Of a stretch of DNA of 40,081 nt, positions 1-7,082 are shown one piece after another; within the stretch, counting starts at the first letter, position 1; every line of letters starts with the position of its first letter. Origin of the DNA: JBLNCE01 sp050260415 (GTDB lineage Bacteria; Bacillota; UBA4882; JAAYXC01). Below the pieces are notes generated by a model that was given only the letters and a program-made list of their open reading frames with translations, was not told the DNA's origin and ran no database searches. The stretch covers positions 1 through 40,081 of the forward strand of contig JBLNCE010000116.1 of the NCBI GenBank assembly GCA_050260415.1. Reading direction: 5' to 3'. Made by a program: the position numbers and the translations under genes.

Positions 1-1
1 A

Positions 2-1297
2 CTATTCCTTGATAAGCATTCCCCGTATGGTCCCCACGAGATAGAGCGATCCGCAGACACAAAGCAATCCCCCCCGCGGCAGCGCGTCCACGGCACGCGC
101 CAGCGCGGCCCGGGGATCGGCTTCGGCTTCCACCGGCGTCCCGAAACGCGCCAAGGCCGCCGCCACCCGCTCCGTACTCGCGCTCGGCGCCGTACCGCCG
201 GGGACGGTGGTCACCACCACCCGCCGGGCGGAAGGGGCGATCAGGCCGACCATCTCTTCCACCGGCCGGTTGTCCAGGATACCGAGGAGGAAGTCGACCC
301 GCTCCCGGCGAAAAACCTCCGTCAAGGCCCGGGCAAGCGCCGCCATCCCGTCCGGGTTGTGCGCCCCGTCCAGGACGATCAGCGGCTCGTGCCGGACGAT
401 CTCCAGCCGGCCGGGCCAGATTGCCTCCGCCAGGCCTTGCCGGACGGCCTCGCACGGCACAACGAAGCCCCGCTCAGCCAGGACTTCCGTCGCGGCGACA
501 GCGGTGGCGGCGTTCATTGCTTGGTGCGCGCCAAGGAGGTTCAGGCGCAGCGTGCCGTAGTCGCGCTGGCCGCGCATGGCGCAGTAGGTGCCGTCGCTGT
601 CCGCCCGGACCAGATCGTAGACAAGATCCCTGCCGACCAGACGCACCGGTGCGCCCTGGCGTTCCGCCTCCGCGAGGATGACCGCCAAGGCTTCCTCCGC
701 TTGCGGAGCCGCCACGACCGGGCGGCCGGGCTTGATTGTGCCCGCTTTCTCAGCGGCGATGGACGCCAGATCCGGTCCCAGGCGGTCGGTATGGTCCAGG
801 GCCAGATGGGTCAGGATGGTGAGTAACGGATCGATGACATTCGTGGTATCGTGACGTCCTCCCAGCCCCACCTCGATCAGGACCGCATCCAGGCCGGCTT
901 CGGCCAGGATTAGGAAGGCCATGGCCGTCCCGACCTCGAATTGGGTCGGGTGCCCTGCCGGGCCGTCCTTGATCCTCAATACCGCGGGCCATACCCGGTC
1001 AAAGGCGCGCAGGAGCGCCCCGGGCGGCACCGGCCGCCCGGCGATGGCGACACGTTCGCGAAAGTCCACCAGGTGCGGCGAGGTATAGCGGCCCACCGCA
1101 TACCCCGCGGCGCGCAGGATGGCGTCGAGGAACGCGACCGTCGACCCCTTGCCGTTGGTCCCGGCCACATGCACGGCGCGCAGGCGCCGTTCGGGGTGGT
1201 CGATCTGATCCAGCAGCGCGTTGATGCGATCCAGCGTCAGCTTCATGCCGAACCGGCCGAGGCTGTCGATTAAGGCAAGCATTTCGTCGTAGTCCAT
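2..1297 (-). CDS. folC: Bifunctional folylpolyglutamate synthase / dihydrofolate synthase
   Basis: Adds L-glutamate to dihydropteroate and to tetrahydrofolate derivatives with ATP; a cytoplasmic step of folate synthesis and retention. The 431-residue product has the usual family length. The Mur-ligase-type P-loop AGTNGKGST lies near residue 45, followed by the conserved YTSPHL segment, a central GLGGRHDTTNV motif and the C-terminal-domain motif LDGAHNPDG. An in-frame reading continues far upstream, but I chose the ATG at 1297 because a GGAGG ribosome binding site stands just before it and the family N-terminus (tyrosine/aspartate-rich, then LIDSLGRFGMKLTLDRI) begins there. The stop is 2 bases from the window edge, so downstream neighbours are unseen. 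It is divergent from trmL with a gap of 57 bases. Identification is secure. Confidence 0.96.
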   Translation of the reverse strand: MDYDEMLALIDSLGRFGMKLTLDRINALLDQIDHPERRLRAVHVAGTNGKGSTVAFLDAILRAAGYAVGRYTSPHLVDFRERVAIAGRPVPPGALLRAFDRVWPAVLRIKDGPAGHPTQFEVGTAMAFLILAEAGLDAVLIEVGLGGRHDTTNVIDPLLTILTHLALDHTDRLGPDLASIAAEKAGTIKPGRPVVAAPQAEEALAVILAEAERQGAPVRLVGRDLVYDLVRADSDGTYCAMRGQRDYGTLRLNLLGAHQAMNAATAVAATEVLAERGFVVPCEAVRQGLAEAIWPGRLEIVRHEPLIVLDGAHNPDGMAALARALTEVFRRERVDFLLGILDNRPVEEMVGLIAPSARRVVVTTVPGGTAPSASTERVAAALARFGTPVEAEADPRAALARAVDALPRGGLLCVCGSLYLVGTIRGMLIKE

Positions 1298-1354
1298 GTA
1301 TAACCTCCGCCCGTAGAAGCATTGTGAAAACCCATACCCTCCCAGGAGGTAAAA

Positions 1355-1816
1355 ATGCTGCACGTCGTACTCTACGAACCGGAGATCCCCCAGAACGCGG
1401 GCAATATCGCGCGGCTCTGCGCCGCCGTGGGCGCGGAACTCCATCTCATCGAGCCGCTCGGCTTCTTCTTGGACGATCGGCAACTGCGCCGCGCCGGGTT
1501 GGATTATTGGCAAGACGTGCAGGTCAAAAGCCACCGGAGTTGGCCGGATTTCCTCACTGCTTATCCCGGGTCCTCCCGGTGGTACCTGACCACGAAAGGG
1601 CGGCGATCCTACGCCGATCAGCCGCTCGCCGGCGAGGTCCACCTGGTCTTTGGCCCGGAGTCCAGGGGCCTGCCGTCCGACCTGCTGGCGGCGGAGCCCG
1701 AGCGATGCCTGCGCGTGCCGATGCGACCAGGCGCCCGCTCCCTCAACCTGGCGAATACCGTGGCGATCGTGGTTTTCGAGGTTCTGCGCCAGCGGGGCTT
1801 TCCCGGGCTGATATAG
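1355..1816 (+). CDS. trmL: tRNA (cytidine/uridine(34)-2'-O)-methyltransferase, SPOUT family
   Basis: Predicted to methylate the 2'-hydroxyl of the wobble nucleotide of certain leucine tRNAs using S-adenosylmethionine (TrmL/YibK/CspR family). The 153-residue protein is a minimal SPOUT knot enzyme. The N-terminal LYEPEIPQNAGNIARLC motif is diagnostic, and the C-terminal SAM-binding knot is seen in FGPESRGLP and RSLNLANTVAI. The start ATG has a perfect AGGAGGT site at 1344-1350. It stands alone on the plus strand between folC and plsY and converges on plsY, with a hairpin at 1906-1923 between them. The family is clear; the exact tRNA substrate is inferred from homology. Confidence 0.94.
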   Translation: MLHVVLYEPEIPQNAGNIARLCAAVGAELHLIEPLGFFLDDRQLRRAGLDYWQDVQVKSHRSWPDFLTAYPGSSRWYLTTKGRRSYADQPLAGEVHLVFGPESRGLPSDLLAAEPERCLRVPMRPGARSLNLANTVAIVVFEVLRQRGFPGLI

Positions 1817-1905
1817 GCAAGCCCTTTATCCCACTCCGCGCGAGGGGAAGAGTCTGCCTGTCTAGCCGCGGTCTCTCAATATACCGGGCATGGCACAAAT
1901 AAACA

Positions 1906-1923
1906 TGCGGGGATCCCCCCGCA
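1906..1923. terminator. Hairpin between convergent trmL and plsY, probable bidirectional terminator
   Basis: A seven-base stem TGCGGGG / CCCCGCA with a four-base ATCC loop lies between the ends of two converging genes. T-rich flanks are short on both sides (ACCTTTC on plus, TGTTTATTT on minus). Termination in both directions is inferred from the position and stem strength. Confidence 0.55.
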
Positions 1924-1952
1924 CCTTTCACACGCCCGTAGTGCGTATGACC

Positions 1953-2534
1953 TTACCAGCCCAAGACCCGCCGTGCTTCCGGCCAATGCCGCGCAAAAAT
2001 GACGAGCGCTCCGAGTACGGTCACGGCCATGGGCCAGACGGTCATCCTACCAAGCATGGTAAAGACGAGCGCCACCAAGGCCACGCACAGGATGGCCGCG
2101 GCCGAGGCCGGCGCGCTCTTGCGGCACGCCAGGAATACGACCGCCCAAACGGGCACGAAGACCGCCAAGAACCAGGGCTGCAAATACGCGATGACGCCGC
2201 ACGCCGTGGCCAGCCCTTTCCCGCCGCGGAAACCCGCGAATATGGGAAGGATATGGCCGATGACCGCCGTCAACCCGCCCAGCCAGCCTAGGTCGGATCC
2301 GAGCAAACGCCCGGGCAGGGTGGCCGCGGCCAAGCCCTTGCCAAAGTCGAGGACGAAGACAATGATACCGGGCAGAGGCCCCAGCACCCGCAGGGCATTG
2401 GTCGTGCCGGGATTGCCGCTGCCCTGGCTCCTGAGGTCCACCCCGCGTACCAGGCGGCCGATAATGACCCCGCTCGGAAACGAGCCGGCCGCGTAACCCG
2501 CAATACCCACCACTACCCAGAGCAAGGCATTCAT
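1953..2534 (-). CDS. plsY: Glycerol-3-phosphate acyltransferase, acyl-phosphate dependent
   Basis: Integral membrane enzyme that transfers the acyl group from acyl-phosphate to glycerol-3-phosphate, giving lysophosphatidic acid, the first committed step of phospholipid synthesis in most bacteria. The 193-residue product has about five hydrophobic helices and the PlsY motifs SFPSGVIIGRL, GSGNPGTTNALRVLG and FRGGKGLAT, in that order. Its ATG overlaps the stop codon of the upstream lipid kinase gene by four bases (ATGA), so the two are translationally coupled. The pairing with a diacylglycerol/lipid kinase-like gene fits a lipid-metabolism unit. Confidence 0.96.
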   Translation of the reverse strand: MNALLWVVVGIAGYAAGSFPSGVIIGRLVRGVDLRSQGSGNPGTTNALRVLGPLPGIIVFVLDFGKGLAAATLPGRLLGSDLGWLGGLTAVIGHILPIFAGFRGGKGLATACGVIAYLQPWFLAVFVPVWAVVFLACRKSAPASAAAILCVALVALVFTMLGRMTVWPMAVTVLGALVIFARHWPEARRVLGW

Positions 2535-3457
2535 CGATTCTCACCCGCGCCCGCGGCCTGCGCCGCGACCGGCGTGGGAGTGAATTCCGCTCCCGCCACG
2601 CTCAGACCGTGCGGGATGAGGCGGAACGCCAGCCGCGTGTCCTCCATGACCTCTCCGTCGACCTGATAGTATAGCGGCGTCGTGCTCTCTAAGAGAACTT
2701 CCCGCCCACGCAGCATCGTCACTTCCGGCATCGTCAGATGCCGCCCCTTGACAAATCGTGGCAGGTTCAGGCTTACGCGCACCGTTCCCATCTTCTCGGC
2801 CAGGCAGATATCGAAGAACCCGTCGTCGACGGCCGCCTCGGGGGTGACAAGCATCCCTCCGCCGTAAGATCGCGAATTGGCCACGGCCACGAGCAGGATC
2901 TCCCGCTCATAGGTCTTGCCGTCGATGGTTAACTTGACGCAACGAGGTTTATAGGTGAGAATCGTGGCGAAAACGGACGTGAGATAGACCGCCATGCCCC
3001 GCAAATGCTTGAACTTATGGTTGGCGGTATAACATACCTCACCGTCGAAACCGGCCCCCACCGAACTCACGTAGAACCGTTCGTTGACGCGGCACAGATC
3101 CACCGGCAGCCGGCGACCGCGCAGGATCCGCTCGAGGCCGGCCACCGGATCCTTGGGCATGCCCATCATGGCGGCGAAATCGTTGCCGGTCCCTAGCGGT
3201 AGGACTCCCAGGCAGGCCTGGCCGCCGGCAATGCCGTTGACGACCTCGTTGACCGTGCCGTCGCCGCCCGCGGCGATGATCGTGTCATACCCCTCGGCCA
3301 GAGCCTGCTTGGCAAGCAGCCTGCCCGCGCCGCGTTGGCCGGTAATAGCGGCATCGAACTCCGTCCCCGATCGGCGCAAGGCGGCCAGGAGGGCGTCCTT
3401 GGCCCGCGCGCCGCGTCCCCGGCCGGCGATCGGATTGAGAATGAGCTTTACTCGCAA
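2531..3457 (-). CDS. Diacylglycerol/lipid kinase family protein (DagK/YegS/BmrU type)
   Basis: Predicted ATP-dependent lipid kinase that phosphorylates diacylglycerol or a related lipid at the inner face of the membrane. Motifs of the family are present: NPIAGRGRGA at the N-terminus, the nucleotide-binding GGDGTVNEVVNGI near residue 60, and LPLGTGNDFA just after it. The C-terminal beta-sandwich domain includes DGFFDICL and the YYQVDGE motif. I place the start at a TTG (3457) because a GGGGAG site lies six bases upstream and the family begins with a residue or two before KLILNPIAG; this gives 308 residues. An upstream in-frame ATG at 3505 would add 16 residues with no family match. The gene couples by an ATGA overlap to plsY. 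The substrate is not decided by sequence. Confidence 0.9.
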   Translation of the reverse strand: MRVKLILNPIAGRGRGARAKDALLAALRRSGTEFDAAITGQRGAGRLLAKQALAEGYDTIIAAGGDGTVNEVVNGIAGGQACLGVLPLGTGNDFAAMMGMPKDPVAGLERILRGRRLPVDLCRVNERFYVSSVGAGFDGEVCYTANHKFKHLRGMAVYLTSVFATILTYKPRCVKLTIDGKTYEREILLVAVANSRSYGGGMLVTPEAAVDDGFFDICLAEKMGTVRVSLNLPRFVKGRHLTMPEVTMLRGREVLLESTTPLYYQVDGEVMEDTRLAFRLIPHGLSVAGAEFTPTPVAAQAAGAGENR

Positions 3458-3539
3458 AACGAACACTCCCCACAGGATGCCCTTAAGATCGCTCACCATT
3501 GCCATCTATATACAACGTCTCTTATTCCTGTCGTATGCG

Positions 3540-3580
3540 GTCCGGCGAAACGGCGAAGATACATTGCCGTATCGCCGGAC
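3540..3580. other. Nested hairpin between rodA and the lipid kinase gene
   Basis: A nine-base perfect inverted repeat GTCCGGCGA / TCGCCGGAC encloses a second stem ACGGC / GCCGT. Outside it, ATGCG upstream and CGCAT downstream could extend the palindrome to 3535-3595. It lies 59 bases after the rodA stop and lacks a T-run on either strand, so a classical terminator is not supported. A processing signal or leader structure for the lipid kinase mRNA are alternatives. Confidence 0.5.
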
Positions 3581-3638
3581 ATGTGGTTCCGCATGAAAAT
3601 GTCGCATGTATTCGCCCTAAGTGGGCGGGGCTCCTGTA

Positions 3639-4781
3639 CTAGAACATGATTTTCTGCCGCCTGACCCAAACATTCTCGAGCAACCCGACCGCCCAGAGGC
3701 TTGCAGTCATGGAACTGGAACCATAACTGATGAATGGCAGGGGGATACCGGTAATCGGCATGATGCCCAGGTTCATGCCGATGTTCTCGAGGACGTGAAA
3801 GAGGAACATGGCCAGAACACCCGTGGCGATGAGGGATCCATATCTGTCTTTGGCTTGATAAGCAATCCGCAGGCCGCGCCAGATCAGCGTGAAGAACAAG
3901 GCCAGCAGGAAGAAAGCGCCGATGAAACCGAGTTCTTCACCCACGATGGCGAAGATAAAGTCCGTCTGATGCTCGGGTACGTAACCCAACCTACCCTGGG
4001 TACTACGCAGGTAACCCTTGCCCAAAAATCGCCCCGACCCGACCGCGATCATCGCCTGGATGAGGTTATAACCCGAACCTTGCGCGTCCTTGGCGGGATC
4101 GATGAAACTCGTCAACCTCTTGAGCTGGTATTCCTTGAGCGGCAACGGCATATCAAGATAGGCATGGGCGAGGAAAGCCCCGACCAGCAAGAGCAGCGGT
4201 ACGGCAATCAGGATGACCAGATGCAGGCCTCTGGCCCCGGCCATATAGAGCATGGACAGGGTGATAAAGGCAAAGACCAGCAGTGTCCCGAGATCCGGCT
4301 GGAGGAAGATGAGGAGCATGGGCACGGAAACATGCAGCAGCGGGCTGAGGAGATCCCAGAAGCTGTCCAGTCTCTCCTTGTTGGCCAGGTGTCTGGCCAG
4401 CGTAACGATGACCGCCACCTTGGCGAACTCGGACGGCTGCAGACTGCTGAAAGGGCCCAAATACAGCCAGCTCTTGGCGCCGTTCACCTCGCGGCCGAAG
4501 AGGAGCACCGAGGCAAGCATGAGGGCATTGCCAATATAGATGATAAGATGAAACCGTTCGGACGCGTGGTAATCGACCAGGATAATCAGCGCCATGCCGA
4601 TAAAGCCGAGGACCACGCCGACCAATTGCTTCTTGAGCGCAAAGGTCGGATCGCCGTGATTCAAGGCCTTGTTGGCGTGGGTGGCGCTGAAAACCATGGC
4701 CAAACCCATGAGCACGAGGAGCAGGACCGTCACCAAGACGGTCAAGTCCAGATTGCGCAAGAGTCGACGTTCGACCAGCAT
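3639..4781 (-). CDS. rodA: Rod-shape SEDS peptidoglycan glycosyltransferase RodA
   Basis: Polymerises lipid II into glycan strands for sidewall elongation, working with the class B PBP encoded by mrdA in this same cluster. The 380-residue protein has about ten membrane segments. SEDS hallmarks are MVFSATHA in the first helix region, a large extracellular loop containing GSGRFLGKGYLRSTQGRLGY, PEHQTDFIFAIVGEELGFIG, and the C-terminal PITGIPLPFISYGSSS. The ATG has a GGGAGCAGG site just upstream and a possible promoter at 4804-4832. It is the last shape gene of the block, after minE. Assignment as RodA rather than FtsW rests on the neighbours (mreBCD, mrdA, min) and the length. Confidence 0.96.
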   Translation of the reverse strand: MLVERRLLRNLDLTVLVTVLLLVLMGLAMVFSATHANKALNHGDPTFALKKQLVGVVLGFIGMALIILVDYHASERFHLIIYIGNALMLASVLLFGREVNGAKSWLYLGPFSSLQPSEFAKVAVIVTLARHLANKERLDSFWDLLSPLLHVSVPMLLIFLQPDLGTLLVFAFITLSMLYMAGARGLHLVILIAVPLLLLVGAFLAHAYLDMPLPLKEYQLKRLTSFIDPAKDAQGSGYNLIQAMIAVGSGRFLGKGYLRSTQGRLGYVPEHQTDFIFAIVGEELGFIGAFFLLALFFTLIWRGLRIAYQAKDRYGSLIATGVLAMFLFHVLENIGMNLGIMPITGIPLPFISYGSSSMTASLWAVGLLENVWVRRQKIMF

Positions 4782-4803
4782 TGTCCTGCTCCCTTCGCGA
4801 TCA

Positions 4804-4832
4804 ATTATAACTCCGCCTGCTAGTCGCGTCGA
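4804..4832 (-). promoter_or_regulatory. Possible sigma-A promoter for rodA
   Basis: Read on the minus strand, TCGACG (4/6 match to -35) is followed after 17 bases by a perfect TATAAT. The predicted transcript would start about 16 bases before the rodA ATG, leaving just enough space for the GGGAGCAGG site. The weak -35 makes this moderately likely only. Confidence 0.45.
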
Positions 4833-4960
4833 GCGGTAAATACCTAGGCAACTGCTTCAAAACCCACCTTTGCGGCGCCCAGGAACGGGAAATACTGCCC
4901 AGACAAAGCCCCGGCCTGGGTGGATAATCTCACCTTCCCCTCCTGGACTGCAGCGGACCG

Positions 4961-5212
4961 CTAAGATTCCCCGCCCCGCCGCACCCGTCTGACCGGGATG
5001 CTGGCGACCAGCGCCGCCATCTGGTCGCTCGCGGATAGGCGCACTTCCATGCCATCCTCGTCGATCTCCAGATAGCGGGAGATGACTTCGACCATCTCGC
5101 TCTTCAGGAGGTCCAGCAGCGCCGGCGAGACCATCGCCCGGTCATGGACCAAGACCAGCCGAAGTCTCTCCATCGCGACATCTCTGCTCGCCCGGGCCTT
5201 TTGAAAGTCCAC
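4961..5212 (-). CDS. minE: Cell division topological specificity factor MinE
   Basis: Binds MinD and stimulates its ATPase, limiting the MinCD division inhibitor to the poles. The 83-residue product matches the family length and has the conserved SRDVAMERLRLVLVHDRA segment (MinD-binding/membrane region), then EMVEVISRYLEID for the dimerisation domain. I chose the GTG at 5212, giving MDFQKARASRD. A GTG three codons upstream (5221) overlaps the GAGGTG ribosome binding site itself and is less likely. It follows minD, separated by about 210 bases that hold the heptad arrays. The presence of MinE rather than only DivIVA indicates an oscillator-type Min system, as in several Clostridia. Confidence 0.94.
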   Translation of the reverse strand: MDFQKARASRDVAMERLRLVLVHDRAMVSPALLDLLKSEMVEVISRYLEIDEDGMEVRLSASDQMAALVASIPVRRVRRGGES

Positions 5213-5238
5213 GCGCCGCACCTCGCAATATGAGAATC

Positions 5239-5415
5239 AAGTACTAAGTGCGAAGTATTGAAATACTAAATGCTAAGCACCGAGTATAATACCCCGGGTT
5301 TTGAACGTCGTACTCATACTCGTACTCAGCGAAGAATGCCGTGGTGGATACTTCGATCGGACCACCCAGGTTTCCATCCGTACTTAGTACTTAGCACTTA
5401 GTACTTAGTACTTAT
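5239..5415. repeat. Inverted heptad arrays in the minD-minE gap
   Basis: At 5381-5415 five consecutive 7-base units read TACTTAG, TACTTAG, CACTTAG, TACTTAG, TACTTAT. At 5239-5288 the same word appears in the opposite orientation and is more degenerate: AAGTACT, AAGTGCG, AAGTATT, an eight-base unit, AAATGCT, AAGCACC, GAGTATA. About 90 bases of ordinary-looking sequence lie between, including hexads of the type TACTCA/TACTCG at 5311-5328. In a transcript of the minus strand the two arms could pair into a long stem. The right arm ends nine bases from the minD stop. Confidence 0.8.
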
Positions 5416-5423
5416 TTATATCA

Positions 5424-6218
5424 CTACATTCCAATCAGCCGTTTGAGCCGTCCGAACACGGACAGGTCGAAATCCATGGACATAAAGGGGATGTTTTCGC
5501 CTTCGATCCGGCCGGCGATGTTGCGGAACGCTTCCCCGGCGCGTGACGATCGATCGGTAACCGCCGGCTCGCCGCGGTTCGTGGAGACGATAATCGACTC
5601 GTCGTCCGGGATGATCCCCAACAACTCCAGGGCAAGGATGTCGTTGACATCGTCGATGTCCATCATATCGCCTTTACGGATCATATCCGGTCTGATTCTG
5701 TTCACGATCAGCCACGGATCGGTTAGATCGCGCGCCTGCAACAACCCGACAATCCGGTCGGCATCCCGCACGGCGGATACTTCCGGTGTCGTTACAATGA
5801 TGGCGGCGTCCGCGCCGGCGACGGCATTCTTGAAGCCTTGCTCGATGCCGGCCGGACAGTCGATCAGGATGTAGTCGTAATCTGCCTTCAACTCCAGGCA
5901 GATCTCGCGCATCTGTTCGGGTGAAACGGCGTCTTTCTCCCTGGTCTGCGCGGCCGGCAAGAGGAATAGACCTTCAAATCGCTTGTCCTTGATCATCGCC
6001 TGCCGCAAGCGGCACTTTTTTTCCGCCACGTCGACGAGGTCGAAGACGATACGGTTTTCCAGGCCTAGTACCACATCCAGGTTACGCAGGCCGATATCGG
6101 CGTCAATCATCACCACCCGGCGATTGCGTAAGGCAAGACCACAGCCGAGATTGGCCACGGTGGTCGTCTTGCCCACGCCTCCCTTGCCGGAGGTTATGAC
6201 AATGACTTTACCCAGCAT
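5424..6218 (-). CDS. minD: Septum site-determining ATPase MinD
   Basis: Deviant-Walker ATPase of the ParA/MinD family that binds the membrane as an ATP dimer, recruits MinC and oscillates with MinE. The 264-residue protein begins MLGKVIVITSGKGGVGKTTT, with the deviant Walker A lysines in the first 20 residues, then IDADIGLRNLD and the switch region IDCPAGIEQGF. The C-terminus FGRLKRLIGM is a short amphipathic membrane-targeting helix as expected. The ATG at 6218 has an AGGAGTG site; the in-frame extension to 6278 has no family match. It lies between minC and minE. Confidence 0.97.
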   Translation of the reverse strand: MLGKVIVITSGKGGVGKTTTVANLGCGLALRNRRVVMIDADIGLRNLDVVLGLENRIVFDLVDVAEKKCRLRQAMIKDKRFEGLFLLPAAQTREKDAVSPEQMREICLELKADYDYILIDCPAGIEQGFKNAVAGADAAIIVTTPEVSAVRDADRIVGLLQARDLTDPWLIVNRIRPDMIRKGDMMDIDDVNDILALELLGIIPDDESIIVSTNRGEPAVTDRSSRAGEAFRNIAGRIEGENIPFMSMDFDLSVFGRLKRLIGM

Positions 6219-6302
6219 CTTCTGCCCCACTCCTAAATCCAGGATTCCGAAAAGCGGGCCCGAACCTTTGCCTGGCAAGCCAAGGCGCTTCCCGAATCCG
6301 GG

Positions 6303-6989
6303 TCAATTCTTCCGCGCCGCCCGCGTTTTGGCGCGCTGCCAACCCCTGAAGGGTTCGACGATGATGCCCTCGCCTTGCACGCGGGCTTCCTCGGCTCCCC
6401 AGACGGATTCGTTTTCCGAGAAACGCGCCACCACGTCCCCTAGACGGAGAAGGGACGGCCGGAGCTGAAAAGCGACGACCCTCGCTTCCCGGCCGCTCAC
6501 GAGACCGGCGGCGATTGTACCGCGCGCCACGCCCATGACGATCACATCGAGACCGGCGAGGATCTCCGCGCCGGGATGCACGTCCCCCAGGATCAAGATA
6601 TTGCCGCTTGCCGCCACGCGCTGGCCGGAACGGACGGGCGCGCGGACGGTCAAGGTCTGCTCTCCTTGGTCTGGCGCGGATTTGTCCTGGGAGATCTCGG
6701 GTTCGATCATCTCCACGCCGTGTTGTTCGAGGAGAGTCCGGACAACCTCCACTTCCTCGGGGAGGAGCAGGCGCAGGCTCTGATCGAGCAAGACTTTCGC
6801 GCCATGGAAAAACTCCCCGGAGGCCTCCAGTTTACCGGCCAAATCGTCACGAACCGCGCCGAAATCCCCTTCGGCGGGCAAGAGCAGACGGAGTCCATGA
6901 CGAAATCCCTTGAACACCACGCCCGGCGACAAGACAAGGCCCAGTTCCTTCGCTGGGCCCCGTTGTTTAACCCCTTTGGCCAGTCGCAT
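6303..6989 (-). CDS. minC: Septum site-determining protein MinC
   Basis: Inhibitor of FtsZ polymerisation positioned by MinD. The 228-residue protein has a divergent N-terminal FtsZ-interacting domain (about residues 1-105) and a well conserved C-terminal beta-helix domain (about 110-215) recognised from RSGQRVAASGNILILGDV, HPGAEILAGLDVIVMGVARG and the surface that binds MinD. A charged tail RGWQRAKTRAARKN closes the protein. Gene order mrdA-minC-minD-minE supports the call. The start lies in a region with several possible initiation codons, so the first residues are less sure. Confidence 0.94.
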   Translation of the reverse strand: MRLAKGVKQRGPAKELGLVLSPGVVFKGFRHGLRLLLPAEGDFGAVRDDLAGKLEASGEFFHGAKVLLDQSLRLLLPEEVEVVRTLLEQHGVEMIEPEISQDKSAPDQGEQTLTVRAPVRSGQRVAASGNILILGDVHPGAEILAGLDVIVMGVARGTIAAGLVSGREARVVAFQLRPSLLRLGDVVARFSENESVWGAEEARVQGEGIIVEPFRGWQRAKTRAARKN

Positions 6990-7082
6990 CCGCTCCCCGT
7001 CTTTCGTCCCTTCACGATGTCCTTAGGTGTTCGCTAAAACCCATGGAAATCCTGCCGGGGAGAAACCCTAGTCGGGCTTGAT

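Noticed and set aside
3621..4823. A 400-codon open frame on the plus strand opposite rodA
   Set aside because: It is the antisense shadow of rodA, rich in His/Gln/Glu/Asp typical of reversed membrane-protein codons, with no family match.
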